Below are positions 22,881-35,272 of a stretch of 64,000 bases of DNA, in pieces. Within the stretch, counting starts at the first letter, position 1; each line of letters starts with the position of its first letter. The stretch is from Cephalotus follicularis (taxonomy: Eukaryota; Streptophyta; Magnoliopsida; Oxalidales; Cephalotaceae): positions 62,001-126,000 of the forward strand of contig BDDD01000895.1 in assembly GCA_001972305.1 (NCBI GenBank), in the 5' to 3' direction. Made by a program: the position numbers and the translations under genes. The notes under the pieces were generated by a model, which saw only the letters and a list, made by a program, of their open reading frames with translations, was not told the DNA's origin and ran no database searches.

Positions 22881-23566
22881 CCTCCAATGTTGATGTGATC
22901 GAACACCCATAATGCTCGCGACGGAAACATAGGTTATGGATTGGTTATCTGATAGGTCTCAAACAATAATATATATCATAGTTGTACCTTGTAATACTCG
23001 TAACCCATAACATATATTTGTTTAAAGGATAGGGACCATTTCATAAAGGATCTCATAGGATCCACATCCGTCAAATCATATAAAGATCATTTCGTAATCA
23101 TAAGTCATTTTTCATATCCAATGGCCATTTCGTGTTCATAATCCATTTTGTAATCATATTTTTTTCATATATCATTTGGTTGGTCCCTATCAAAGTTATA
23201 ATGAATGGAAAGGGAGTCCAAATGGGAGTATCCATGCCCAGATGTCCCAATGAAAGTACCTGACCATTTTGAAATCCATAAAACAATGGAAAGGAAGTCC
23301 AAATAAGATATCCGCGTCTCGATATCCCAATGGAATTACCTGACCATTCTGAAAACCATTTAGAAACCATTTGCGTAAAACTCTTTTATTGAGTACTTTC
23401 CTTAAAACTTCACTTGAACATCGATTTAGAAATCAAAAGTGATACATAAGGATTTTCATAGGTTACAAAGCCTTAGGGAGGCTTTCTATGGAATACGGTT
23501 GAAGATAAAACCATTTTGGATGGAAAACCATGAAAAACAGTGTGTTTGGGCTGAATAGGGCACTAA

Positions 23567-23812
23567 GCGTCGATGCTTAGCCCCGGGCATGAACAGTTTT
23601 AAAAAGCACAAGTATAAAGCATCAACGGTTTGTTTTAAAGCATAAGGCGTTGACTATTTGGTTTAACTCATAAAAGCGTCGACTGTAAGTTTAACACATA
23701 AAAACGTCGACGGTTTTAGAAAGCATGAGTATAAAACATCGACTACTCAATTTAAGATATGAAAGAGTCGACGGGTTTAGTTTTGAAAGCATAAAGTGTC
23801 GACGGTTTTGAT
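23567..23812. repeat. GTCGAC-core cluster in LTR F1
   Basis: Eight copies or near copies (GCGTCGAT, GCGTTGAC, GCGTCGAC, ACGTCGAC, ACATCGAC, GAGTCGAC, GTGTCGAC) about 25-45 bp apart, separated by AAAGCAT/TTTAACWCATAAAA spacers. Confidence 0.8.
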
Positions 23813-24282
23813 AGAAAATGTGGTTTGCAAAAGAGTTCGTAAATCAATGGAACTATGTCCAAAATAGTTCAAAGCCCTTTTAAGATTCATCCCATAGCCC
23901 GTGAATTGAGAGAATGCAAGAATTCATCTTCTCTTAATTCAACGTCGAACCCTTATATCATATGCCCTATGCAGTATACATATCCATCCGTAAGCTCGTA
24001 TATATATACATATGTATATATACACAATCATGCATCCATACAAATACAATTCGTACACATCAATCCATATAATTATTTAGAATGCATGAATGTAATGCAA
24101 GCAATAGTATAACCTACCTCTTAGCAACTGAGCTCGTAAAGCTTAAAAATTCTCTATCCTTGATCGTTTTCCTTATCCTTGATCGTTTCCTTTATCCTGC
24201 ATGTACAACACATTTCTGTTACACTCTATGCACGGAAACCAAGCACAGCCGTGATCGGAGCTTCGGTCAGTTTCCGGCCAAC

Positions 24283-24909
24283 GCCGGTAGTAAATGTTAC
24301 CTGCCTATCATCTTCGGAGCGAAGGTGATAGTTAGGTGGTGCACAGTTGGTGCTAGGAGTTAGCGACATGTGACACCCAAACCACTGTATGAATTGATTG
24401 TACCCTTGTGCGGTATTCTTGCATATGTATTGTTTATGGCCACTTGGCATGATTGCTTATATATTGGCACTTTTAAATGTTATTTTAAATATAAACTATC
24501 ATACATGTTGCATTCATATATTCCTTAGCATGCATTATCTTTCTACTTAGCCAAGTGAGGACAACGGCTAACCCCTACAATTTCAGATTAAGTGAAGACT
24601 TGGAGATTGCTGCTGAAGCTTGGAGAGCTTCTATTGGTCATTTTAAGGTTGTTATTTATGATGTTGTATTGTAATTTGTAATGAACGGTTCATACCCCGT
24701 ATTGTTGTATTTCCTTTTGTTTAAGGATATCGTTGGATTGTACCTGCACGTAGTATGGGCTACGTGCAGATGGATTACGTTTTAAATAATTCAAGATGAA
24801 TGCTTCCGCGTATGTTTTTGAACTGTTATTGGAATGCTGAATAATTATACTTATTCCTGATATCACCATATATGCTTGTCTAATGTAAATGGTAAGGTGA
24901 GGTGTGACA
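24283..24909 (+). repeat. 5' LTR remnant of G
   Basis: Begins GCCGGTAGTAAATG and ends GAGGTGTGACA. Matches the last 630 bp of the 3' LTR (about 31576-32205). Confidence 0.93.
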
Positions 24910-24912
24910 GCA

Positions 24913-24924
24913 TGGTATCAGAGC
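24913..24924 (+). promoter_or_regulatory. Primer binding site of G
   Basis: TGGTATCAGAGC, three bases after the LTR end: initiator methionine tRNA type. Confidence 0.93.
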
Positions 24925-25012
24925 GTATTCCATATATGCTAACTGGGATAAGTTTCTCGGAAGTTAATTGAGTTGTTTCCTAATGATTATGTCATTCCAT
25001 ATAGGAAACTGA

Positions 25013-26090
25013 ATGGATCTACGAAGAGGAAGAAGGGGAAGGTGGTGAGCCGATGAAGGTGTCAGTACTCCGCCAGTACCTGGAAATGACCCGGCAGTGA
25101 ATAAAGGAGTGAATGTTCCCCCAGCATATGACGAGAGGAGTCACTTTGACCGCATGGATGATTTCTCTCAACAGCAGATGCAAGCGAACGCGACAAACAT
25201 GGAACAGATTCAGCAAATGTACGAGCCTAACCGTACCTATCAGCAAGCACCTGAAGCTTGCCATGCCGGTGGATTTGGCCGAGATCTGGAGCGGTTCATG
25301 AGACAGAATGCTCCGACTTTCAATGGTGAACTGAATGCTACTGTGGCCGAGCAGTGGATTAGAGATTTGGAGAAGATGTTTGCTGCTTTTGAGTGTACCG
25401 ATGAGCAGAAACTCAATTTCGCTGTGTACCGCTTATGGGGCGAGGCTACTTATTGGTGGGAAAGGACTGAAGCAAAATGGGAAGCCCGTGGACTTGACCG
25501 GACTTGGGACATATTTTAGTCCGAGTTCCTTGAGGCTTATGTGCCGCAGATAGAGCATGACCGATGGGAGACAAAATTGATGGAGTTACGTCAAGGAGAC
25601 ATGACGGTAGCTCAGTACCAGACCAGATTTATGGAGCTAGCAAGACATACACCTTATCTGGTAGAGGGTGAATCACGGATGATCCGAAGGTTTCTAAAAG
25701 GCCTTCGACTTGACATCAGGTCTAAACTGTTGATGTTGCAGCTGACCTCTTTTGTTGAAGTTGCTGAGAGGGCGATGATTCTTGAAGAATATGCCAATGA
25801 AAGGAGAGCAGAATGGTCTCGAACTAATCAATCGAGGGCCGCACAGTCACAGGGTCAAGGTAGTAACAATCCTGCTAAATTAGCAAAGTCTAGTAACCGG
25901 GGGCAAGGGGGTTCTCAACGTAGTAACTCACGATCAAGGACACCTAGCTGGAACAGTCAACAGAATGCAAGTGGATGTGCTTTTTGCGGTCGATAGAACC
26001 ATGATGAGACTGAATGCTGGAAGTAGATGGGGAAATGCTTGAGGTGTGGTTCACAGGATCACATGATGAGTAGTTTCCCAATGATGAGGG
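25013..26090 (+). pseudogene. gag: Element G gag
   Basis: The ATG at 25013 gives MDLRRGRRGRW then a TGA at 25046; the frame continues with NKGVNVPPAYDERSHFDRMD. Retrotran_gag features follow: FNGELNATVAEQWIRDLEKM and TYWWERTEAKWEARG, then after a TAG at 25517, LMELRQGDMTVAQYQTRFME and RRFLKGLRLDIR. The nucleocapsid part has a first knuckle CAFCGR-stop-NHDETEC (TAG at 25994), another TAG at 26024, and a second knuckle CLRCGSQDHMMSSF whose last Cys is Phe. All pieces share one frame, so gag-pol was a single open frame broken only by substitutions here. The product would have been the capsid and nucleocapsid. Confidence 0.9.
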
Positions 26091-28335
26091 ATCAAGCACG
26101 CGGCCAACAAGGAAGTGCTGGTGCAAGTGGTAGTGTTGCGGAGGCTCAACCGCGGAGAGACACCGAAAAGGGGATTGTGAAAGGTACCTTATCTAAAGAT
26201 GATGTGCCAGAATCTACTACTGTTGTGGGAGGTACTATTTACATATCTGGCATATTAGCTCATGTATTGATTGATCCTGGTGTGACGCATTCATTCATTG
26301 CATCTGAATTTGCTCGCAATTTGCATGGTATTACTTCTAGACTACCATATGTATTAGAGGTAAATACTCCGGCGGGTACTTGTCTTCTATCTGATATTGT
26401 TATGAAAGACTGTGAGATCGTGGTAGCTGGGATACAATTATCTGCTGACATGATAGTGTTACCTATCCAGGAATTTGATGTAATCTTGGGGATGGACTGG
26501 CTGTATGCTCATCATGCTTGTGTTGATTGCTACAATAAGGTGATGACATTTTACCTTCAGGATGGGACTGAGTGCAAGTTTATCGGAGAGAAGAATGTTA
26601 CTGCTCCGATCATTTCATATACTCGAGCACAGAAGTATCTCGAGCAAGGATGTGAAGGCTATTTGGCGTATGTGATTGATCATACGAAAGGTACGCCTAG
26701 TGTTGAACAAGTGTATGTTGTATGTGAATTTCTTGATGTATTTCCTGATGAACTCACTTCGTTGCCACCGGAGAGAGATATAGAGTTCAGTATTGAGTTG
26801 TTGCCTGGGACTGCTCCTATATCCAGAGCACCATACCGGATGGCTCCTGCCGAACTGAAGGAGTTGAAAGTCAAATTGTAGGATTATCTTGACAAGGGCT
26901 TTATCAGACCGAGTGTATCACCGTGGGGAGCACCGGTTCTGTTTGTAAAGAAGAAGGATGGATCGATGTGGCTATGCATTGACTACAGGCTGCTAAATCA
27001 GGTGACTGTGAAGAACAAGTATCCTCTGCCACATATTGAGGAGTTGTTCGACCAATTGCAAGGCTCAACTGTATTCTCCAAACTTGAGCTAAGAACAGGT
27101 TATCATCAGTTGAGGATCTGAGAAGGTGATGTGGAGAAAACCGCGTTTCGAACCAGATATGGGCACTACGAATTTCTGATACTACCATTTGGTTTGACAA
27201 ATGCTGCTGCAGCCTTTATGTGTCTGATGAACAGAGTGTTCCAACCTTACCTGGACCTGTTTGTCATCATATTCTTAGATGACATCCTGATCTATTCAAA
27301 GAGCATTGAGGAACACATGCAGCATTTGAGAATTGTAATGCAGACGCTACGGAAGGAACAACTGTATGCCAAATTCAGCAAGTGCGAATTTTGGCTGGAT
27401 CATGTGACTTTCCTACGTCACATTGTGTCGAGTGTAGGATTGTTAGTGGATCCTTCGAAGATTGAGAGTATTGTGGATTGGCCCCAACCGAGGAACGTTA
27501 CGGAGGTTCGTAGTTTCTTGGGTTGGCTGGCTACTACCGAAGGTTCATCAAGGGATTTTCGAAGCTTGCTACACCGTTGACACAGCTGACTCAGAAGAAG
27601 TCAAGTTTTGTGTGGGATGATTCTTGTGAGGCAAGTTTCCAAGAGTTGAAGAGTCGGTTGATTTCAGCTCCAGTGTCGGCGTTACCTGAGGGTAATGAGG
27701 GTTTTACTGTCTACACTGATGTTTCTGGGAAGGGATTGGGATGCGTACTTATGCAACATGGCAGGGTAATTGCATACACATCAAGGAAGTTGAATCTGTA
27801 CGAGGAAAATTATCCCGTACACGATCTTGAGTTGGCAGCCATAGTGTTTGCTTTGCAGAAATGGAGGCACTACCTCTATGGTGCTCAGTTTGAGATCTTC
27901 ACGGACCACAAGAGTTTGAAATACTTGTTTTCCTAGAAGGAGCTCAACATGAGACAGAGGCGATGGGTGGAATTATTTAATGACTACAACTGCAACATTC
28001 AATACCACCCGGGAAAGGCGAATGTAGTGGCTGATGTGCTGAGTCGCAAGGCAATGATAGTTGGAGCAATGGTTTCACAGTGGAAGCTATTGGAGGAATT
28101 TCAGAGATGAAATCCATTCATGGTTTCCCGAGGAGTTATTGTGGCAAGTCTGAGAGAACAACCGGAACTTCTGGAGCGTATTCTGACTGCTCAGTATAGC
28201 GATTCTGAATTGTGGAGTATTCGTGAGAACCTAAACCCTGATTCTGAGTTCTCCATTCATACTGATGGCATATTGAGGTTCCGAGGGAGGATATGTGTTC
28301 CGAATGATGAGAGCATCAAGAATGAGCTACTGTAA
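26091..28335 (+). pseudogene. pol: Element G protease, reverse transcriptase and RNase H
   Basis: Protease: AHVLIDPGVTHSFIASEF (about 26250), then [49 protein letters not shown] and the FLDD active site (about 27275). The first catalytic Asp of RT (usual [10 protein letters not shown]) is Glu in [10 protein letters not shown], so the enzyme would be dead even without stops. RNase [45 protein letters not shown]. Stops: TAG 26879, TGA 27119, TAG 27934, TGA 28108, TAA 28333. A one-base shift near 27525-27535 changes frame at the RT-RNase H junction. Most stops look like CAG to TAG or CGA to TGA. Confidence 0.9.
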
Positions 28336-29591
28336 CAAGCTCACAAATCGAGATATAGTGTCACCCTGGAAGTTCCAAGATGTGGCACGATCTGAAAAAG
28401 AACTACTGGTGGAGTGGTATGAAACGGGAGATTACAGAATATGTAGCAAGATGTTTGACCTGCTAGAGAGTGAAGGCTGAACATCAGAAACCTGCGGGAC
28501 GGCTACAATCGTTACCAATGGTTGAATGGAAATGGGAGCACGTGACCATGGACTTCGTGTCAGGATTACCGAGGTCACGAAATCAGCATGAAGCAGTGTG
28601 GGTTGTGGTGCACAGACTTACTAATTCTGCACACTTTCTTCTGATGAACATGACGTATTCCATCGAGAAGCTTGTTCGATTGTACATCCGGGAGATAGTG
28701 AGATTGCATGGGGTGCCGGTCAGTATTGTTTGTGACCGAGATGCTAGATTTACTTCAAGGTTCTGGAAGAAGTTCCAAACAGCAATGGGAACAACCTTGA
28801 ACTTTAGCACTGCATTCCACCCATAGACTGACGGACAGTCCGAGCGTACTATTCAGACTCTGGAGGATATGCTACGGGCTTGTATGATTGATTTTGTTGG
28901 GAGTTGGGAGGATCATCTGGCATTGATTGAGTTCTCCTACAACAACAGTTTTCATACCAGCATTGGAATGGCTCCCTATGAAGCTTTATATGGAAGGAAA
29001 TGCAGATCACCTATTTGCTGGGACGAGGTAGGTGAGAGACAAATGCTTGGACCGGAATTGGTACAAGAAACGACTGATAAAGTGGAGATGATCAAGAAGA
29101 GACTGCTAGCTGCACAAAGTCGGCAGAAGAGTTACGCCGATATCAAGAGAAGGAAGCTAGAATTCGAGAAGGGGGATCATGTATTCCTGAAGATCTCACC
29201 TTCGAAAGGGATACACCATTTTGGCCTCAAAGGGAAGTTGGCTCCAAGGTATATTGGAACTTACGAGATACTGGAGAGAGTGGGGAAGGTAGCGTACCAG
29301 GTTGCACTACCGCCTAGTTTATCAGATGTGCATAACGTATTTCATGTCTCAATGTTACAAAAATACGTACCCAACCCATCTCACATTCTGAGCTACGACC
29401 CTGGATTCATTAGTCCTAGATTGACATACGAGGAAAGACCGACAAGAATTGTGGATAGAATGGAAAAGGTTCTAAGGAACAAGACCATCCCTATGGTAAA
29501 AGTGCTGTGGCATTTTCACGGTGCAGAGGAAGCTACGTGGGAGCGTGAGGACGAAATGAGGGAGACATTTCCCCACTTGTTCGGAATGTAA
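28336..29591 (+). pseudogene. pol: Element G integrase with chromodomain
   Basis: The zinc-binding N-terminus (28336-28470) is shifted and full of stops (QAHKSRYSV visible). The catalytic core is clear from 28470: MDFVSGLPRS (first Asp), VCDRDARFTSRFW (second Asp), FHP-stop-TDGQSERTIQTLED (Glu; TAG at 28824). RKSYADIKRR-type and KGDHVFLKISPSKG segments follow, then LKGKLAPRYIGTYEILERVG. A C-terminal chromodomain remnant, RNKTIPMVKVLWHFHGAEEA then TWEREDEMRETFPHLF, marks the Tekay lineage; in related elements it directs insertion to heterochromatin. The last 240 residues (28869-29591) are uninterrupted. Confidence 0.92.
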
Positions 29592-29623
29592 TGTAGGGAT
29601 AAATTCGAGGACGAATTTTCTTT

Positions 29624-29636
29624 AAGGAGGGGGGAA
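29624..29636 (+). promoter_or_regulatory. Polypurine tract of G
   Basis: AAGGAGGGGGGAA immediately before the 3' LTR start TGTAATAACC, preceded by the usual GAGGACGAATTTTC. Confidence 0.93.
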
Positions 29637-32205
29637 TGTAATAACCATAACTTCAATTAATGTATATTGATCCAATTTTTAAATAAAATATACATTTTAA
29701 TTGAGTTAATTGTCCAATTATAATAATTTTCTGTGATTGGTAATTGCTTGGGGATGAATGGATATACAATTGGTGAAGTATCAAACTAAAATAACCAAAA
29801 CAGCCATCGACAGCCGACTGTCATAGGGGAACAGTCGACTGTCTGAGGCGAGAGTGGACAGTCGACTGCCTGTTGAAGACAGTCGACTGGATCGGTACAG
29901 AATAGGTGTCTGTGCATGCCTGTGTGACTGAACCAAGAGGGCATTGCATGGGGGACAGGTGTTGAGCGAAGTCACCAGCTGCCAGAGCATGCAAAAAGGC
30001 ATGCTTGCATGTCTTCTATCCCTCCTACAACTTGCAAACAGAAATGGGAAAGAGAGAAAGTAAATGTAGACAATGAACATGTGAGAGAGAGAAGGAAAAG
30101 AGAGAGAGTTGAGCAAGGTAATCTGGCAAATTCAAAATCTCAAAGCTTTATATCAACTGTTAGGAGTGTGTGTGAGTGTTAGAAAACACTGGAGATAGAG
30201 GAGAGTGGCTGGAAATCCTTGGAGCTTGCATGTTGATGGATTAGAGCTCAAGTGGAACTTGGAAGCTTTGGACTTTTCTTGGTAAGTTTCCAAATTCGAA
30301 CTCACTGCTACTGTGAAGATAGTGTGTCTAGGAATGTTTAATGTCTTCTGTTAACATGGTTAAGAATTAACAACATCTAGAATTGAAATAGAATGTGATA
30401 AATGGTTCAAGTGTAAATGGAGATTATAACCTTTAATTGGATTATAGATGTTGTTAGTTGTCATGATATAAACATTCTCTTAAGTATCTGTATGCATCTT
30501 CTGTCAACACATTTAGATCAAGGAATCCGAAATTGAATGATAGTTGACAAGGAGTTCAAAGGGAAATTGTAAAAATGGGAGTTTAAGACTTAATGGAACT
30601 TGTGATAAGCTGCTGTGTAGTAGTAATTGCGTCTGGATAGATTAGTTAACCTATTGATTAGATGACTGAACCACATGCATGCATGATATACATTGTATTC
30701 TGCTGGAATTAAAGAAATGATTGGTGAAAGAGGCTTGGAAACTCAAAGAGAAAGATCATTCCAATTGATCTTGGGATAAGCTATTGAGGTAGGGGTAATG
30801 ATATATTCTAGAAGATATGAGTATGCATATTATGTATGTTTATTTTCTTCTTGATTGCATGCATTGATTGGATTGGTATTAGATTATGAAATAGATAACC
30901 TGCTACTGCCTGCATTTCTGGGCAGAAGCAGTCGACTATTCTTCATGGAAGTCGACTGCTCAACCTATTCAGTCGACTGTTAAGTAAAGACATTCAACTA
31001 CTCAATCCAAACAGCCGACTGTTCTTGAGAGCAGTCGACTGTCCTGGGTAAAAATGCATAACATTGATTGAATTGATATTGTTTTAAAATGCTGTTACTG
31101 TATATGCTACCATTAGATTAGTATATATTGTTTTGGTGCTATTTAACTCCATTACCACTTATATGTCAATGATTGAAACCAATTTAGTACTATATGCACA
31201 AATTATGATACCAACTATCATTTTCAAATGAAATATTATTGCCGAATGAACTACTGATTTTCCTCCTATGAGAGGTACCCACTGTTTTGTTTCCCAAACT
31301 GGAAACCACTATTGAATGGATGTCGTTTTCCTCATATGATATGTACGATAAATGAATTGTTATATGTTTCTAAAAGAAAACAACTTTTATATTTCATATT
31401 ATTGATATATGTAATATTATTATTGAAATGCTTGAATCGTTTGTCTATGCTTATTGCCGTAGTCGAGTGATGGAGGATGTCACCGACTACGGATGTGATC
31501 CTGGGTGCCAGGAGTTGGCCAGAGTATCACCCAAACTTATCTGCATTGCAGATCTCATTTGTTAAACTACCCGCCAATGCCGGTAGTAAATGTTACCTGC
31601 CTATCATCTTCGGAGCGAAGGTGATAGTTAGGTGGTGCACAGTTGGTGCTAGGAGTTAGCGACATGTGACACCCAAACCAGTGTATGAATTGATTGTACC
31701 CTTGTGCGGTATTCTTGCATATGTATTGTTTATGGCCACTTGGCATGATTGCTTATATATTGGCACTTTTAAATGTTCTTTTAAATATAAACTGTCATAC
31801 ATGTTGCATTCATATATTCCTTAGCATGCATTATCTTCCTACTTAGCCAAGTGAGGACAACGACTAACCCCTACAATTTCAGATTAAGTGAAGACTTGGA
31901 GATTGCTGCTAAAGCTTGGAGAGTTTCTATTGGTCATTTTAAGGTTGTTATTTCTGATGTTGTATTGTAATTTGTAATGAACGGTTCATACCCCGCATTG
32001 TTGTATTTCCTTTTGTTTAAGGATATCGTTGGATTGTACCTGCACGTAGTATGGGCTGCGTGCGGATGGATTACGTTTTAAATAATTCAAGATGAATGCT
32101 TCTGCTTATGTTTTTGAACTGTTATTGGAATGCTGAATAATTATACTTATTCCTGATATCACCATATATGCTTGTCTAATGTAAATGGTAAGGCGGGGTG
32201 TGACA
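29637..32205 (+). repeat. 3' LTR of G (2569 bp)
   Basis: TGTAATAACCATAACTTC to GGCGGGGTGTGACA. Carries CAGTCGACTG palindromes in two clusters (29800-29892 and 30925-31050). No open frame of note. Confidence 0.92.
29800..31050. repeat. CAGTCGACTG palindrome clusters in the G LTR
   Basis: Cluster 1 (29800-29892): five copies or near copies of ACAGTCGACTGTC/CAGCCGACTGTC. Cluster 2 (30925-31050): about six, including GCAGTCGACTATTC, AAGTCGACTGCTC, TTCAGTCGACTGTT and GCAGTCGACTGTCC. The 1 kb between them has none. Confidence 0.8.
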
Positions 32206-33253
32206 ACAGGACATTTGGGCTTCAACACCATCCTCTAGGCGTCGACGTCATCACCGTAGGCATCAACGTATAACATTGGTTAATGCACAGAAACGCGAAA
32301 AAGTGGTCATCGCGTCAATTGCTCACCTCTTGGGTGTCAATTCTTCACTCATAGGCGTCGACGCTACGAACCAATGCGTCGACGTGTTGATCGACAGAGG
32401 GGTTGACAAACAAAGGAGAATTTCTTTCAAACCCCTAGAAACAATCAATCAGATACTCTGAACCCTTCTCTAGAGGTAAGGATGTTAACTCACCCGGAAA
32501 TACGTATGGGTATTCACAAACAACCAAAACATCCTCAAACCTCGGTACCAGTCTCCTGTTATCGGTCACATATGCCAGATATCCATTATAACCTTGTCCC
32601 ATAAGTCTATCAGCATGAACGACTGATATCATCTGAACTGACTGATGATCCAAAGTCCCAATAAACTAGAATTGAGACTATCTTGATATATTGAAGGTCT
32701 TAACCTTCCCGTAACCATTCACATGGGTACAATGTGCTGCTAACCAATCCATCCGATATCCTTAGGAGGGTTAACTAAACACACGGATTGTCTTCCAACT
32801 ATACCATCACAATCCGGACCATTACGATCCATAAACATATCATATCCGTATCCATACCTTATCTCTTAGCCATTACCGCACGATCCGTAGACGTACGATT
32901 CATGGTTGTACGGTCCGCAACCGTACGATCCATAACTGTATAACCAGCCCATATCACAAAACTGTGAGACTAGGTCAAATTGTATGTCCTCGGTAATTCC
33001 CGACCGTGGGACTAGTCTAAATGTGGTATGGTAGTTCCTTTCCTTTTCCATTACATATCTACTTGTTTAAGAGACAAATATTAAGCTATCGACTTCTTAT
33101 ACTCATACTTCCATGAAACTCCATGCAACACTTATCATTTCGCTATTCCAAGTAACTCCAAATAGCACTTTATTTCCATCAATCATTCTCAATTCCCATA
33201 GCCAAGGACCATATCCTGGCGTATCCAGACTAGGACCGGCCCTGATACCAAGC
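32206..33253 (-). pseudogene. Decayed gypsy gag-pol fragment with primer site (minus strand)
   Basis: The minus strand directly left of LTR F2 reads GCTTGGTATCAGGGCC (33253-33238), an initiator-Met-like primer site, then a short leader and a Tyr/Gly-rich gag-like start (MEKERNYHTTFRLVPRSG at 33051). A jump follows to protease and linker sequence: MDWLAAHCTHVNGYGKV and GQGYNGYLAYVTDNRRLVPR, then VVCEYPYVFPGELTSLPLEK. Most of gag and all of RT to integrase are gone. The last 250 bp (32206-32455) hold a GTCGAC-type cluster (about 32237-32400) of unknown origin. Confidence 0.7.
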
Positions 33254-34432
33254 TGTCGCGCCCCGAACCGCGGGAGTAAACACCCACGATCCGACGCGTG
33301 ATATTCATTTCCTTCAATCCATTTATATCATATAATTCATACTCTAAAAAGTGGTATAAATTTAAAACTTTAAATCCAAGTCATATAAGCGGAAAACCAT
33401 TATATAACATCAGCGGAATAATCAAATCAAAATAAAAACTAACTCTTAAAATCTTCCGAAATTTTGGCATGAAGTATTCATTTATAGAGCTAAACTCCCT
33501 GTAAAGAAAAACTCAATTAATATATCAACACTCCCGAAGGAGGAATCGACAGTTTATATATATACACGGGCTCAGCCCTTAACAATCATAACTAATCCAG
33601 TATCATATCATCCTAATGCCTCATATGATGGGCTTGTCCCTGTTTAATACATCAATACACATATCATAAGCACTGCCACATGTCGGCAAGTCGATAGCTG
33701 AATAAAACATAACTATAACATCTTTATATTTGTCTCTTATACATAACCAATCTAACATATCAGTACAGTTCATTTATAACTCGAGTCCCTTTTTACAACT
33801 CATATAAACAAACTCATATCATTTACCATAAGTAAGATAATGTACAATAGGGAAAATAAAAATATGCTATAAAGAATCCATTCATCTCAGACTATCTCAT
33901 TTAATACAATTCATATACAAGCAACTCCATATACAATTGGCTGACAAAATCTGTTATAGAAAACTTGTCCTTATCAATCCATCACCTGTGTCTGAGCCTG
34001 ACCCATTCCGCACGCAGGGGAAATGGGTCAGCGACATAATGTCGTGTAGGTATACTATGCTATGCATGCAACAGTATAATAGTGTATGTGTGCAACAATA
34101 TATCAATGTATGTCGTGTAGTGCATCAGCATAATGGTGATATGCATGCTATGGTATAATATGTATGTATGGTATGTCATGTGCACAAATGAAAATTGCGG
34201 ACGGCGTCAATATACCAACTGCCCCTAAGCAGTGGTATACTGGGCTGGTCCTAATCACATAAAAGGCCATAGGCCTGCAGACAATCCATATAACAATCAA
34301 TATCAATCATAGGGACAACCACTCCATAGGTCTGAGTACTACTCTGCCCCTCCGGCCCGAGATAGTACTACCACCGACTACCTACCCTTTTGAGGTCGTA
34401 GCCGAGTGGGGAAGAGATAACGCTGATCACAT

Positions 34433-34580
34433 CATGGCTAAGCCGTAAAAATGGTCAGAGCACATAATATAGTGGTAAAGCCATAAAAACGGTCAGAACC
34501 CATAGAGTGGTAAAGCCGTAAAAACGGTCAGAACCCATAGTATAGTGGTAAAGTCGTAAAAACGGTCAGAACCCATAGGC
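34433..34580. repeat. CCGTAAAAACGGTCAGA tandem array in LTR F2
   Basis: Four units, the counterpart of 22733-22880 in F1, with a few substitutions. Confidence 0.85.
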
Positions 34581-35272
34581 ACCGGTAACCTCCAATGACG
34601 ATGTGATCGAACACCCATAATCCTCGCGACGGAAATGTAGGTTATGGATGGGTTATCTCATAGGTCTCAAACAATAATATATATCATAGTTGTACCTTGT
34701 AATACTCGTAACCCATAACATATATTTGTTTAAAGGATAGGGACCATTTCATAAAGGATCTCATAGGATCCACATCCGTCAAATCATATAAAGATCATTT
34801 CGTAATCATAAGTCATTTTTCATATCCAATGGCCATTTCGTGTTCATAATACATTTTGTAATCATATTTTTTTCATATATCATTTGGTTGGTCCCTATCG
34901 AAGTTATAATGAATGGAAAGGGAATCCAAATGGGAGTATCCGCGCCCAGATGTCCCAATGGAAGTACCTGACCATTTTGAAATCCATAAAACAATGGAAA
35001 GGAAGTCCAAATAAGATATCCGCGTCTCGATATTCCAATGGAACTACCTGACCATTCTGAAAACCATTTAGAAACCATTTGCGTAAAAGTCTTTTATTGA
35101 GTACTTTCCTTAAAACTTCACTTGAACATCGATTTAGAAATCAAAAGTGATACATAAGGATTTCCATAGGTTACAAAGCCTTAGAGAGGCTTTATATGGA
35201 ATCCGGTTGAACATAAAACCATTTTGGATGGAAAACCATGTAAAACAGTGTGTTTGGGCTGAATAGGGCACT

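Larger units (their letters stand above)
21530..24282 (-). repeat. LTR F1 (C/F family), truncated at its sense 5' side
   Basis: Left end TGTCGCGCCCCGAACCGCGG (the sense 3' end). It matches F2 33254-36000 at roughly 97% by eye. It stops at 24278-24283, where the sequence switches to the G LTR through GCCAA shared by both parents. It contains the CCGAAATTTCGG palindrome and the CTCCCGAAGGAG hairpin (about 21734-21825), a tandem array (22733-22880) and a GTCGAC cluster (23567-23812). Confidence 0.85.
24283..32205 (+). mobile_element. Tekay/Del-type gypsy chromovirus G, with truncated 5' LTR
   Basis: A 627-bp remnant of the 5' LTR, an initiator-Met primer site, gag, protease, RT, RNase H, integrase and chromodomain on one strand, a polypurine tract, and a complete 2.57-kb 3' LTR. 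The two LTR copies differ at about 14 of 627 positions by eye (about 2%). Despite this modest divergence, the coding part has about ten stops and at least two frameshifts. The left end is fused to LTR F1, so its target duplication cannot be read. Confidence 0.93.

Noticed and set aside
24913..29591. Integrated plant pararetrovirus (caulimovirid) instead of an LTR retrotransposon
   Set aside because: There is an integrase with a DDE core and chromodomain after RNase H, paired LTRs and a polypurine tract, and no movement-protein domain.
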